Below are positions 50,117 through 58,293 of a stretch of DNA of 64,000 nucleotides, piece after piece (position 1 is the stretch's first letter; each line of letters begins with the position of its first letter). The position numbers and the translations under genes were made by a program. The notes under the pieces were generated by a model. The model was given only the letters and a program-made list of their open reading frames with translations. It searched no databases and was not told the DNA's origin. The stretch comes from JADJPO01 sp963828555 (lineage in GTDB: Bacteria; Actinomycetota; Actinomycetes; Actinomycetales; Kineosporiaceae), in contig CAWHEL010000002.1 of NCBI GenBank assembly GCA_963828555.1, positions 1,178,001-1,242,000 on the forward strand. The letters are read 5' to 3'.

Positions 50117-50287
50117 CGCTGTCTCCTCTCGGTTAGGTCTTCACCTGAGAATGTCGATCTCCGGCATATTGTGTGACATCGCGGGGTGAGATTTCACATT
50201 TTGGCGTGTCGTGGATCGGTTTGTAGGTGTTGGCGGCTCCCTTCGCGCGCTCCCCTGCTTTCCCGCCCGCCCCGATCCACTGAGATC

Positions 50288-50327
50288 GTGGTGAGTTCAC
50301 CACCTGAAGCGGTGGTGAACTCACCAC
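50288..50327. terminator. Nested palindromic hairpin between tadC and the pilin gene
   Basis: GTGGTGAGTTCACCACC (50288-50304) and GGTGGTGAACTCACCAC (50311-50327) are perfect 17-bp arms with a 6-nt loop, and each arm is itself palindromic (GGTGAGTTCACC). It starts 33 bases after the tadC stop and lies before the Flp gene, so it could terminate, attenuate or stabilise mRNA between the assembly genes and the pilin genes. Confidence 0.65.
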
Positions 50328-50359
50328 CGCTTCAGTGCCACGTCCCTAGGCAGGCGGGG

Positions 50360-51262
50360 TCAGCCCGGCCCGAGCACCAGACGGATGAGGGCCGGTGCGG
50401 TGAGCAGCACAGCGAAGGTCAGGGCGAGGACGGCGCCGGGCAGGGTCAACCGCTCCCCGGCGCGGTTGGCCCGGGCCAGGTCCTCGGAGACGATCGCCGA
50501 ACGGATGGCGGCCGAACGGGCCCGGAGGGTCTGGTAGACGGCCGCACCCTCCTCGCCGGACAGGCGCATGATGTCGGCCAAGTCGGCCAGGTCGTCGAGA
50601 TTCAGATCGGACGCCAGGTGCGCCAACGCATCCCAGGGCGGAACACCGGACCACCGGGACCGGGCCAGCTCCTCGCCGATCCGCCGGAACGGCCAGGAGT
50701 CCCCGATCGCGGCGGCCGACTCCATCGCCTGGCGCGGGCCTGCCCCGGCCAGGCGCTCCAGGGCCACCAAGTCGATGTAGGCCGACAGCGCCCGGGTGAA
50801 CTGCTCGCGAGCCTTCGCAGCGTCCGACCTGACGTTGTAGTCGGGCAGAAGACTCAGTGCGGCCGCCGTCACGACCGAGGCGGCCGCGGGGATCAACAGC
50901 GGCGGGTGCACCCCGATCAAGGTCACCATCACCGTCAGGGCCACCGGGAACAGCAGACCGAACGAGGCGTAGAGGATCTTCTGGCCGTGATAGCGGTGCA
51001 CAGGCATCTGGAGCAGGGCGAGATCACGCGCGGGGACCGGTGTCAACGACAACGTCAGATGCCGGGTCGCCCACAGCCCGATCCGATCCTGGGCCTGCCG
51101 GTCCGGTGCCTGCACCGCCGGCGGGGCCAGGCTGCGCTCGGGGGCAAGGCTGTCCAGCGCCGAGGCCAGATCAGGATGCACGGGCAGGAGCCGCCAGACG
51201 AGCAGGGCCAGCCCCAACCCGATCAGACCCCCGGCGGTGGCGGCCCACTGCAGCGCGGTCAC
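50360..51262 (-). CDS. tadC: TadC-like type II/IV secretion F-domain protein
   Basis: 300 residues with membrane helices at GGLIGLGLALLVWRLLP, FGLLFPVALTVMVTLIGVHP and the C-terminal LPGAVLALTFAVLLTAPALI. The cytosolic F domain holds FTRALSAYIDLVALERLAGA and LADIMRLSGEEGAAVYQTLR. It is an inner-membrane platform protein of the Tad pilus, working with TadB. Starts in a four-base overlap with tadB. Confidence 0.85.
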   Translation of the reverse strand: MTALQWAATAGGLIGLGLALLVWRLLPVHPDLASALDSLAPERSLAPPAVQAPDRQAQDRIGLWATRHLTLSLTPVPARDLALLQMPVHRYHGQKILYASFGLLFPVALTVMVTLIGVHPPLLIPAAASVVTAAALSLLPDYNVRSDAAKAREQFTRALSAYIDLVALERLAGAGPRQAMESAAAIGDSWPFRRIGEELARSRWSGVPPWDALAHLASDLNLDDLADLADIMRLSGEEGAAVYQTLRARSAAIRSAIVSEDLARANRAGERLTLPGAVLALTFAVLLTAPALIRLVLGPG

Positions 51263-52131
51263 CCCACACCACCCGGACCGCTCCGTGTCAGGCTCTGCCC
51301 GATGAAGCGTGGCGCCCGCTCCGACCGGGTCATCGCCCGCATCCAGACCAGGCAGCCGACGTCGGTGGTCAGGAGCAGCGCGAGCAGCCCCTGACCGAAC
51401 GGGCTCTTGTACGGCGCGATGTAGGTGGTGTTCAGGGCCAGCATCACCAGTGCCAGCACCGTGATCACGGTGATCCAGCGCACGGTCGCCCGCGGCTTGT
51501 CACGGTCCGCCTCGATCTGGCGCCGGGTGCGGACCTCCGCCGCCACCGACTCCGCCAGACTCTCCAGCACACTGGCCAGACCGGGGCCTCGGCGGTTGGC
51601 CGCCAGCACCAGCTTCGCCGCGATCAGGTCGCCGGTGGCGTCGTCCAGGTCATCAGCGAAAGCGCGCAGTGCCTGCTCGGTCGGCCACCGTGCATGCAGC
51701 CTGCTGACCAGCGTCGACACCTCGGCGTGGATCGGGCGTGGTGTGGCCCGTAGGGTCACGATCAGGGCCTGCTCGAGGCCCACCCCGGCGGTGAGCACCC
51801 CCGCCAGGGAACGGGTCCACTCCTCCATCGCCTCGAGCCGCGCGATGTGCGCCGTGCGCGGCGGCGCCAGTAGGAGCGGAAGCCCGACGACGGCCACCGG
51901 CACGAGGACCGCGGCGAGCACCCATCCGGTGGTGACGGCGATCACCAGGCCGACGACGGTGCCAAGGCCTCCCAGCACCCAGCTGCGCCGGGAGAGGCGT
52001 TGCCCGCGCTGGGGCCTGCGCACGACGGCCGGCCGCTCGGGCGCCGGCGGCCGGCGTCGCACGCCGACGAGGATCAGGGCGAGACCTCCGGCCATGAGCG
52101 CTCCGGCCAACCCGGCCAGCAACACACTCAT
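51259..52131 (-). CDS. tadB: TadB-like type II/IV secretion F-domain protein
   Basis: 290 residues. Membrane helices LAGALMAGGLALILVGV, WVLGGLGTVVGLVIAVTTGW and VITVLALVMLALNTTYIAPY flank the F domain (LEAMEEWTRSLAGVLTAGVG, LEQALIVTLRATP, ANRRGPGLASVLESLAESVA). Forms the Tad platform with TadC. Four-base overlaps at both ends, tadA upstream and tadC downstream, show a coupled operon. Confidence 0.88.
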   Translation of the reverse strand: MSVLLAGLAGALMAGGLALILVGVRRRPPAPERPAVVRRPQRGQRLSRRSWVLGGLGTVVGLVIAVTTGWVLAAVLVPVAVVGLPLLLAPPRTAHIARLEAMEEWTRSLAGVLTAGVGLEQALIVTLRATPRPIHAEVSTLVSRLHARWPTEQALRAFADDLDDATGDLIAAKLVLAANRRGPGLASVLESLAESVAAEVRTRRQIEADRDKPRATVRWITVITVLALVMLALNTTYIAPYKSPFGQGLLALLLTTDVGCLVWMRAMTRSERAPRFIGQSLTRSGPGGVG

Positions 52132-53606
52132 CGGGTGGTCGCTTGCGTGTAAGCGGCCAGGTCGAACCCGTGACCGGCGAGCGCCCGGTACTCGTCGGGC
52201 AGCACGCCGGGGACGGCGCCTGCCCGACTTCCGCGGAACACGTGCGAGTGCGCAGGTCCGTTCTCCCCGGGCTGGACGGCGATGATCTCGCTGACGTAGC
52301 GCCGCCGCACCGGACTGCCCGCCGGGTCGGTGACTACGTCCATCCCCAGCTGCACGATCAGGTCGATGTGCTCGGCGACCACGCGCTCGGCATAGGCGAC
52401 GGTCACCTGCGGCCCGGCCTCGAGCGCACAGGTGATCAGCTTCTGGATCGCGCCGACGGCATTGGCCGCATGGGTGGTGGAGATCGAGCCCGCGCCGGAC
52501 TGCATCGCCTTGAACATGGCCAGCACCTCGCGACCGCGGACCTCGCCGACGATCTGCCGGTCCAGGTTGAACCGGAATGAGTCGTAGAGGCAGTCGTCCA
52601 GGGTGATCTCGCCGGCCTGCCGCCCGTCCGGGCCGCGCTCGCCCGATCCCGGCCTCGCCTCCCAGGCGGCCACCGAGGCGACCCGCCCGGGCAGTTCGTG
52701 CAGGAACAGCTCGTACTCGGTCTCGAAGGTGCCGATCCTCTCCCAGGCCGGCAGCTCCTCGGCCAGTGCGCGGACCATCGTCGTCTTGCCTGCTCCCTGC
52801 GGGCCGGAGACGACCACCGAACGCCTGGCGCGGATCGCGGCGGCGAGGAACCCGGCCGCAAGCGGCGAGAGCATCTGGCGCTGAACGAGTTCGGCGAGAC
52901 GCACCTGACGCAGACGGTGCCGCCGGATCACCACCACCGGTCGCGGAGTGATCCAGGCCGTCGCGGCCAGCCGCGCTCCGCCGTCCAGGGTCATGTGCAG
53001 ACTCGGCCGGGAGGGGCTGAACGGGCGGGCGTTGCCCTGGCTGCGGGAGGCGATGAAGGCCAGGAAGTCGAGCAGCTCGGCGTCCGAGTCGGCCACGGCC
53101 GGCCCCGGTGCTCGGGACCCGTCGGCGAACTGCAGTGTCACGTTGTCGTACCCGTTGACCTCGATGTTCTCCACCCGCTCGTCGTCCACGAGCGGCTGCA
53201 GGCGGCCCAGCCCGAACAACGCGTCGTACACGGCCTGGGCGAGGCGTTGCTGCAGCACCGGATCGGTGGGGGTGCGGCCGGCGGTCAACGCCGAGCGGGC
53301 CTCGCCGTCCAGGAGGTCGAGGATGATCGTGCGGCCCAGCTCACGCTGCGCCTGGCCGGTGAGAGGGGTGAGGCGTTCGGACACTGAGGTGGTCAGGCGG
53401 TCGGATGCCTTGACCCGCAACAGGTTCACCGTGGACCAGTCGAGCGCCGGGGTGTCCGCCTGCGCGGCGGCCGGTCGGCTCGCAGTTCCGTGTCCAGGCG
53501 TGCGGGTGCTCGCCGGCGGAGCCGCGGTGAATGACACCGGGTCCATTGCTGCAATGAACAGCGGCAGGTCGGCCAGATTGGTCGGTGCCGTGCCGGGATC
53601 GGTCAC
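52128..53606 (-). CDS. tadA: TadA/CpaF-type secretion ATPase
   Basis: 492 residues. The N-terminal 60 residues are disordered. The GSPII_E core has NIEVNGYDNVTLQFADG, SLHMTLDGGARLAATAWITP, Walker A VVVSGPQGAGKTTMVRALAE, Asp box GTFETEYELFLHEL, Walker B RQIVGEVRGREVLAMFKAMQ and the His box SISTTHAANA. It powers pilus assembly at the inner membrane. GTG 53606 overlaps the TadZ-like stop. Confidence 0.92.
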   Translation of the reverse strand: MTDPGTAPTNLADLPLFIAAMDPVSFTAAPPASTRTPGHGTASRPAAAQADTPALDWSTVNLLRVKASDRLTTSVSERLTPLTGQAQRELGRTIILDLLDGEARSALTAGRTPTDPVLQQRLAQAVYDALFGLGRLQPLVDDERVENIEVNGYDNVTLQFADGSRAPGPAVADSDAELLDFLAFIASRSQGNARPFSPSRPSLHMTLDGGARLAATAWITPRPVVVIRRHRLRQVRLAELVQRQMLSPLAAGFLAAAIRARRSVVVSGPQGAGKTTMVRALAEELPAWERIGTFETEYELFLHELPGRVASVAAWEARPGSGERGPDGRQAGEITLDDCLYDSFRFNLDRQIVGEVRGREVLAMFKAMQSGAGSISTTHAANAVGAIQKLITCALEAGPQVTVAYAERVVAEHIDLIVQLGMDVVTDPAGSPVRRRYVSEIIAVQPGENGPAHSHVFRGSRAGAVPGVLPDEYRALAGHGFDLAAYTQATTR

Positions 53607-54400
53607 GGGTGCACCTGCACCGGGGCTGCATGATCCGCAGCGAGGCGATCCCGGTTCTCCCGAGCCAACTGAGCCACGGCGGCGGCGCCCGCGTGCAGTG
53701 CCCGGGCCAGCGGGCCGCGGGTGAGCCGGCGCGAGCTCTCGCCGAGGTGGATCGCCTGCGCCGTCCTCGGATCCCAGGGCAGGGTCGCGACCAGCGGCAG
53801 GCCGAGCACGTCCTTGACCTCACCCGCGCCGAAAGTGTGCCCGGGCCCGATCAACAGCAGGCCGAGGTGCTGCGCCGTGCCGAAGGCGGTGAAGCGTTCC
53901 CGGAGGTCGCGGCTCCAGCCACGGGCTGCCGAGATCGTCGGCAGGGTGGCCCGGGTGGTGAGCAGGACGGCGTCGGCCGCCTCGAGCAGGGGCATCGGCG
54001 CGTGCGCCAGCCCCAGCCGGCCGGCGTCCACCACGACGTCGATCCCCGATCCGTCGAGGCTCCTCACGGCTGAGGTGAGCGCCGGCCACAGCGGGGCCAG
54101 GGCGGCGGCCTGACCCGGGGATCGGACCCCGGAGATCAGGTCGACCTCGGTGTCGGGGATGCGGATCGCCACCCCGGGAAGGGCTCCGCGCAGATCACTC
54201 TGGCTCTGGGCCATGGCCAGATCGACCAGACCACGGTCGTGCGGTGGCCGGCCGTGGAACCAGCCCGCGAGGATCGCCGAGCCGCCGGTCGGGTCGGCCT
54301 CGAGCAGCAGGACCGGCGTCGACCAGGCCAGGGACATCCCGAGCGCCGACGTGCTCACACCCGGCGACCCCGACGCCGAGGTAAGCACAGTCAGGGTCAT
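53603..54400 (-). CDS. TadZ/CpaE-like ParA-fold protein with degenerate P-loop
   Basis: 265 residues with a MinD/ParA fold: VLTSASGSPGVSTSALGMSL, LLLEADPTGGSAILAGWF, IDVVVDAGRL and VLLTTRATLPTISAARGW. The P-loop lacks both signature lysines of KGGxGKT (here SGSPGVST), so ATP binding is probably weak or lost, as in some TadZ proteins. It likely positions the pilus machine at the cell pole. Couples to tadA by a four-base overlap. Confidence 0.8.
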   Translation of the reverse strand: MTLTVLTSASGSPGVSTSALGMSLAWSTPVLLLEADPTGGSAILAGWFHGRPPHDRGLVDLAMAQSQSDLRGALPGVAIRIPDTEVDLISGVRSPGQAAALAPLWPALTSAVRSLDGSGIDVVVDAGRLGLAHAPMPLLEAADAVLLTTRATLPTISAARGWSRDLRERFTAFGTAQHLGLLLIGPGHTFGAGEVKDVLGLPLVATLPWDPRTAQAIHLGESSRRLTRGPLARALHAGAAAVAQLARENRDRLAADHAAPVQVHP

Positions 54401-55134
54401 CAGCGGGCCGCCGAGTCCAGCACCAGGCCGATCCGGGCCGTGGCCACCATCGCCGTCAGCTGCGGCGCGACCGCGGACGGAACGCTGACCGTGACCAGGA
54501 TGTGCCCATCGGTCGAGGTGTGGGTCGAAACGACCGTGGCCGGCACCGAGGCGGGTGCCTCCTTGGGCGCGTTCTCCTGCTGCCGGGGGGTCGCCACGAC
54601 CCGCACTCGATCACCCGAGCGGAGCGGTTCACCGGGCATCTGGCCCTGGGTCAACCAGATGCCGACCAGGGACTGCCCGCTCACCGGCAGCGGCGTGCGG
54701 GAGAACGCGCCCTGCACCACCAGGCCGCCGGCCGGCAGGTCGGCGGTTGCCCGCTGGCCGACCACCGCGGAGAGCTGGTCCGCCGGGATCGGTCTGAGCG
54801 CCGGGTCGGGGGTCAGATTCACGGTCATCAGGTGCGCAGCGGTGATCACCTCACCACGATCCACGGCAGTGCGGACGGCGAGCACAGGCCGGGTGTTGCC
54901 GACTGCGGTGAACAGCCAGGCGGCGAGGACCGCGCCGAAGGTGACCGCGAGCAGACCGGACACCACGTACAGCGGACGACGGCGGAGGCGCGGCGGGGGT
55001 GGGATTCCCGCCGATGCACGGTCAGCATCGGGAGTGACGGGTGCCGAGCCTGGGCGGCGCAGCCGTGACGGTCGTCCGTTCGCCGGCTCGACCCGCGGGG
55101 CGGGTGCAGGAGTGGACGTCGGCCCCGCGGTCAT
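54400..55134 (-). CDS. SAF-domain (CpaB/RcpC-like) membrane protein
   Basis: 244 residues from ATG 55134 behind AGGACC. A Pro-rich cytosolic tail precedes one helix (VVSGLLAVTFGAVLAAWLFT). An exported SAF domain follows: VDRGEVITAAHLMTVNLTPD, VVGQRATADLPAGGLVVQGA, LRSGDRVRVVATPR. It resembles CpaB/RcpC, which connect pilus assembly to the envelope. It is the first gene of the operon running down to tadC; its stop and the TadZ-like start overlap as TGATG. Confidence 0.8.
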   Translation of the reverse strand: MTAGPTSTPAPAPRVEPANGRPSRLRRPGSAPVTPDADRASAGIPPPPRLRRRPLYVVSGLLAVTFGAVLAAWLFTAVGNTRPVLAVRTAVDRGEVITAAHLMTVNLTPDPALRPIPADQLSAVVGQRATADLPAGGLVVQGAFSRTPLPVSGQSLVGIWLTQGQMPGEPLRSGDRVRVVATPRQQENAPKEAPASVPATVVSTHTSTDGHILVTVSVPSAVAPQLTAMVATARIGLVLDSAAR

Positions 55135-55284
55135 CGACGAGGTCCTCTCCCGCCGCGCAGCATCGCCGTCCACCGACCTCTCCGCTTGATCACATCAGAC
55201 GCGGCCAACCGTATATGTCGCGGCTGCGGTGATTGCGGTTGTTCGAGGAAATTGTGGACAGTGCCCGGTGTCCACGTGCTGGAC

Positions 55285-55539
55285 CTATGCGAGGGACCGC
55301 AGTGATCGGTCCTCGGCCGCCGCTGCATGCCGGGTGGGCATCGCCCCTTCGATGCCCGGGATCAGCTCGAGCACCTCGGGCGCACAGGCGAGCCCGAGCG
55401 GGGCGATCAGTTCGAGCAGTGCGCGGTACGGCTCGAGCCGGTCATCGAAGTCGAACCGGACGACGTGGGTCTCGGCCGGCGTCGTGGTTCCACCGACCAG
55501 GCGCGCCCAGGCGACGTCGAGTGGAGAAGGAAGGGTCAC
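55285..55539 (-). CDS. Small protein of unknown function
   Basis: 84 residues: VAWARLVGGTTTPAETHVVR then FDFDDRLEPYRALLELIAPL and CAPEVLELIPGIEG. Soluble, alpha/beta, not recognised. GTG 55539 lies eight bases after the stop of the coiled-coil membrane protein, so the two are probably co-transcribed. It ends before the pilus operon promoter. Confidence 0.5.
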   Translation of the reverse strand: MTLPSPLDVAWARLVGGTTTPAETHVVRFDFDDRLEPYRALLELIAPLGLACAPEVLELIPGIEGAMPTRHAAAAEDRSLRSLA

Positions 55540-55547
55540 GCGGAGGA

Positions 55548-56471
55548 TCAGGCCGGGTCGGTGGGCTTCTCCTCGTCCATGGCTTCGGTCGTCGCGGCGG
55601 CCTCGGGCTTGGCCTTCCTCGCGCGGGCGGCCTTGGTGGTGATGGTCTGCGTCACCGGCTCTTCGGCGGATTCGGCTGCAGGTCCGGCTACGGGTTCGGT
55701 GACCGGCTCGGCCACGGGCTCGGGTGCACTCTCGGCGGGAGTCTCCTCGGCGCCGTCCAGGGTCAGTTCCTCGTGGTCGATCGGGGTGGGGGTCTCCTCG
55801 ACCGACGGGGTCTCCAGACCCTCCTCCACGGCGGGTGCGTCGGCAGCGGTGTCGCCGAACGAGCCGGAGGCACCGTTGCTCGCGGCGGAGTGGTTCGCCG
55901 CGGCCGGGGTCGAAGTGGCCGGGGTGCCCGAGGGCACGGCGGTGGGGATGTCCTGCCAGAACTCATCGGAGTCCTTGACCCGGCGCTTCCACGACGCGAG
56001 CCCGGCGCCGATCGCCGCAGCCACCACGGCGAGCAGCAGGAAGCGGCCGCCGCGGTGTTTCTTCTTCGTGGTCGGGGCGGCGGCCTCGGCCTTGTCGGCC
56101 ACGGCCTGCAGGCGGTCTCCGGCGGAGTCGCCGGCCGAGTGCATGGCGGCGGCTCCAGCGGTGGCGGCCGCGGCGACGGCCTCGGCCAGACGGGGCACGA
56201 TGTCGTCGACCAGGCGGTCGCGCGCCTTCTCCACGTGCGGGGCCATCGCGTGCGAGGCCGACTCGACCCGGGGTGCCGCCGCCCTCAGACCACGCTCCAC
56301 CCGGTCTCGGGCCACGGCCGAGGCCTGTTCGACGACTGGGGCCAGTCGGGCGCGCAGTTCTGCCGACTGGGCCTCGGCCACGGGGCCCACGGTGGAGCCG
56401 ATCCGTTCCGCCGCGCTCTGCGCGACCTCACGAATGCGAGCGGCGGTCTGCTTGTCCTGCCTGATCCTCAC
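55548..56471 (-). CDS. Coiled-coil single-pass membrane protein with acidic tail
   Basis: 307 residues. Residues 1-135 are long alanine-rich amphipathic helices (AARIREVAQSAAERIGSTVG; PHVEKARDRLVDDIVPRLAE). A basic patch TKKKHRGG precedes one helix (FLLLAVVAAAIGAGLASWKR). The last 130 residues are acidic Glu/Pro/Thr repeats. DSDEFWQDIP after the helix recurs in similar actinobacterial proteins. Function is unknown; an apolipoprotein-like or envelope-associated role is possible. Confidence 0.7.
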   Translation of the reverse strand: MRIRQDKQTAARIREVAQSAAERIGSTVGPVAEAQSAELRARLAPVVEQASAVARDRVERGLRAAAPRVESASHAMAPHVEKARDRLVDDIVPRLAEAVAAAATAGAAAMHSAGDSAGDRLQAVADKAEAAAPTTKKKHRGGRFLLLAVVAAAIGAGLASWKRRVKDSDEFWQDIPTAVPSGTPATSTPAAANHSAASNGASGSFGDTAADAPAVEEGLETPSVEETPTPIDHEELTLDGAEETPAESAPEPVAEPVTEPVAGPAAESAEEPVTQTITTKAARARKAKPEAAATTEAMDEEKPTDPA

Positions 56472-56742
56472 GGGTTTCCCCTTCTCTTGCGGCTCCTTCC
56501 CCTCATCCTCTCGCGTTCGAGCAGTCGCGCCACTGGCGATCGTCCGGTGTTCTGCCCGGTGATCGCCGTGAGATCGACGAAATCCCCCAGTGGGTGGGGG
56601 AGGAGTGCGATCTGGAGGTGATCATGCCGCGCCGGGGCCGGGGGGGCGCCGAGCCCACGCCAGGCGGGGTGTCGGGGGCCCGTGCGAGGATGGCCCTCGA
56701 TCAAACGCCCGAACCCACCTCTTGATTGGGGATGTGTCACCG

Positions 56743-57291
56743 GTGACCGAAGCCCTGCCTTCGACCCTGCACGCGACGCTGCACACCAACCGCGGCGACA
56801 TCCGGATCCAGCTGTTCCCGAACCACGCGCCCAAGACCGTGGCCAACTTCGTCGAGCTCGCCGAAGGCGGCCGCGAGTGGGCCGACCCGCAGACCGGCCA
56901 GGCCCGCAAGGACCCCTTCTACAACGGCCTCGGCTTCCACCGCGTGATCGCCGGCTTCATGATTCAGGGCGGTTGCCCGATCGGCAACGGCACCGGCGGC
57001 CCCGGGTACGACTTCGACGACGAGATCCACCCCGAGCTCGCGTTCAACAAGCCCTACATCCTGGCCATGGCCAACGCCGGCAAGCGGATGGGCAAGGGCA
57101 CCAACGGGTCTCAGTTCTTCGTGACCGTCGGCAAGACCCAGCACCTGCAGGGCAAGCACACCATCTTCGGTGAGGTGGCGGACGCCGCCGGCCGCCAGGT
57201 CGTCGACGCGATCGCCGCCACCTCGGTCGACCGCACCGATCGGCCCACCGACCCGGTGGTGATCAATAGCGTCACCATCGAGCGCGGGTGA
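56743..57291 (+). CDS. Cyclophilin-type peptidyl-prolyl isomerase
   Basis: 182 residues. Core motifs: IQLFPNHAPKTVANFVELAE, GFHRVIAGFMIQGGCPIGNG (catalytic Arg and Phe), LAMANAGKRMGKGTNGSQFF (Gln/Phe of the binding groove) and LQGKHTIFGEV. It lacks a signal peptide, so it is a cytosolic PpiA/PpiB-type foldase. GTG 56743 is used. The stop overlaps the rhomboid start as GTGA. Confidence 0.95.
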   Translation: MTEALPSTLHATLHTNRGDIRIQLFPNHAPKTVANFVELAEGGREWADPQTGQARKDPFYNGLGFHRVIAGFMIQGGCPIGNGTGGPGYDFDDEIHPELAFNKPYILAMANAGKRMGKGTNGSQFFVTVGKTQHLQGKHTIFGEVADAAGRQVVDAIAATSVDRTDRPTDPVVINSVTIERG

Positions 57292-58202
57292 CCCAGCCAC
57301 CCGCCTCGCCGCCGTCCGGGCCGGCCGCCGGCGGCGGCGTCTCGCCGTCCGGCGCCGTCCCGGTCTGCCCGCGTCACCCCGACCGAGAGTCCTACGTGCG
57401 CTGCCAGCGCTGCGAACGACCGGTCTGCCCGGAGTGCCAGCGCGCGGCAGCAGTCGGCTTCCAGTGCGTGGACTGCGTCAAGGAGCAGGCCAAGACCATC
57501 CGCACCGGCCGGACGACGTTCGGCGGGCAGGTGCAGCGCGGCGGCGTCAACGCCACCATGCTGATCATCGGGCTGTGCGCCGTGGCCTACGCCGGGCAGT
57601 GGCTGGCGCCAGGCCTGCGAGTGACCGAGCGGTTCATGTTCGTGCCGGCCTACGCCTTGCGCGAGCCGTGGCTGTTCCTCACCTCGGCGTTCCTGCACTC
57701 ACCGGGCTTCCTGCTGCACATCGTGTTCAACATGTACGCCCTCTGGCTGGGCGGTCCCTACCTGGAGAACCTGCTCGGCCGGGCTCGGTTCGTGGCCCTC
57801 TACCTGCTTGCGGCCGTGGGCGGCTCGGTCGGCCTGTTCGTGCTGGCCACCCCGAGCGCGACCTCGGCCAGTTGGTGGACCGGCGCAGTGGGCGCCTCCG
57901 GAGCCGTGTTCGGCATCTGGGGTGCGATCATGGTGATCCACCGCCGGCTCGGGCGGGACAACGGCGGCATGGTCGCCCTGCTGGTGATCAACACCGTGAT
58001 CGGGTTCGTGCCGGGGCTGTCGATCGCCTGGCAGGCCCACCTCGGTGGCCTGATCACCGGCGCCCTGTGCGGCGCCGTCCTCGCGTACACACCACCGGCC
58101 CGCCGTGCGGTGCTGCACCCGGCCGGGCTGGCTGCGGTCGCCGTCCTGCTGGTGGCCCTGGTGGCGGCCAAGGCCGCCACCGTGCCCGCCGGGTTGCTCT
58201 GA
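57288..58202 (+). CDS. Rhomboid-family intramembrane serine protease
   Basis: 304 residues. An N-terminal B-box-like zinc finger (CPRHPDRESYVRCQRCERPV, CPECQRAAAVGFQCVDC) precedes six helices. Helix 4 has the catalytic serine in VGASGAVFGIWGAI. The partner histidine is in WQAHLGGLITGALCG near the end. HIVFNMYALWLGGPYLENLL is the conserved L1/H2 region. Translation is coupled to the isomerase gene, a frequent actinobacterial pair. Substrates are unknown. Confidence 0.92.
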   Translation: MTQPPASPPSGPAAGGGVSPSGAVPVCPRHPDRESYVRCQRCERPVCPECQRAAAVGFQCVDCVKEQAKTIRTGRTTFGGQVQRGGVNATMLIIGLCAVAYAGQWLAPGLRVTERFMFVPAYALREPWLFLTSAFLHSPGFLLHIVFNMYALWLGGPYLENLLGRARFVALYLLAAVGGSVGLFVLATPSATSASWWTGAVGASGAVFGIWGAIMVIHRRLGRDNGGMVALLVINTVIGFVPGLSIAWQAHLGGLITGALCGAVLAYTPPARRAVLHPAGLAAVAVLLVALVAAKAATVPAGLL

Positions 58203-58293
58203 CCGGTCCCCACCGAGGCCTGCCCTGACCGGTTGAGGCGTGTCCGGGCCGGCCACCGCGTGCATTTCGGCCGGGATCCGGGACCCTGGTCCT

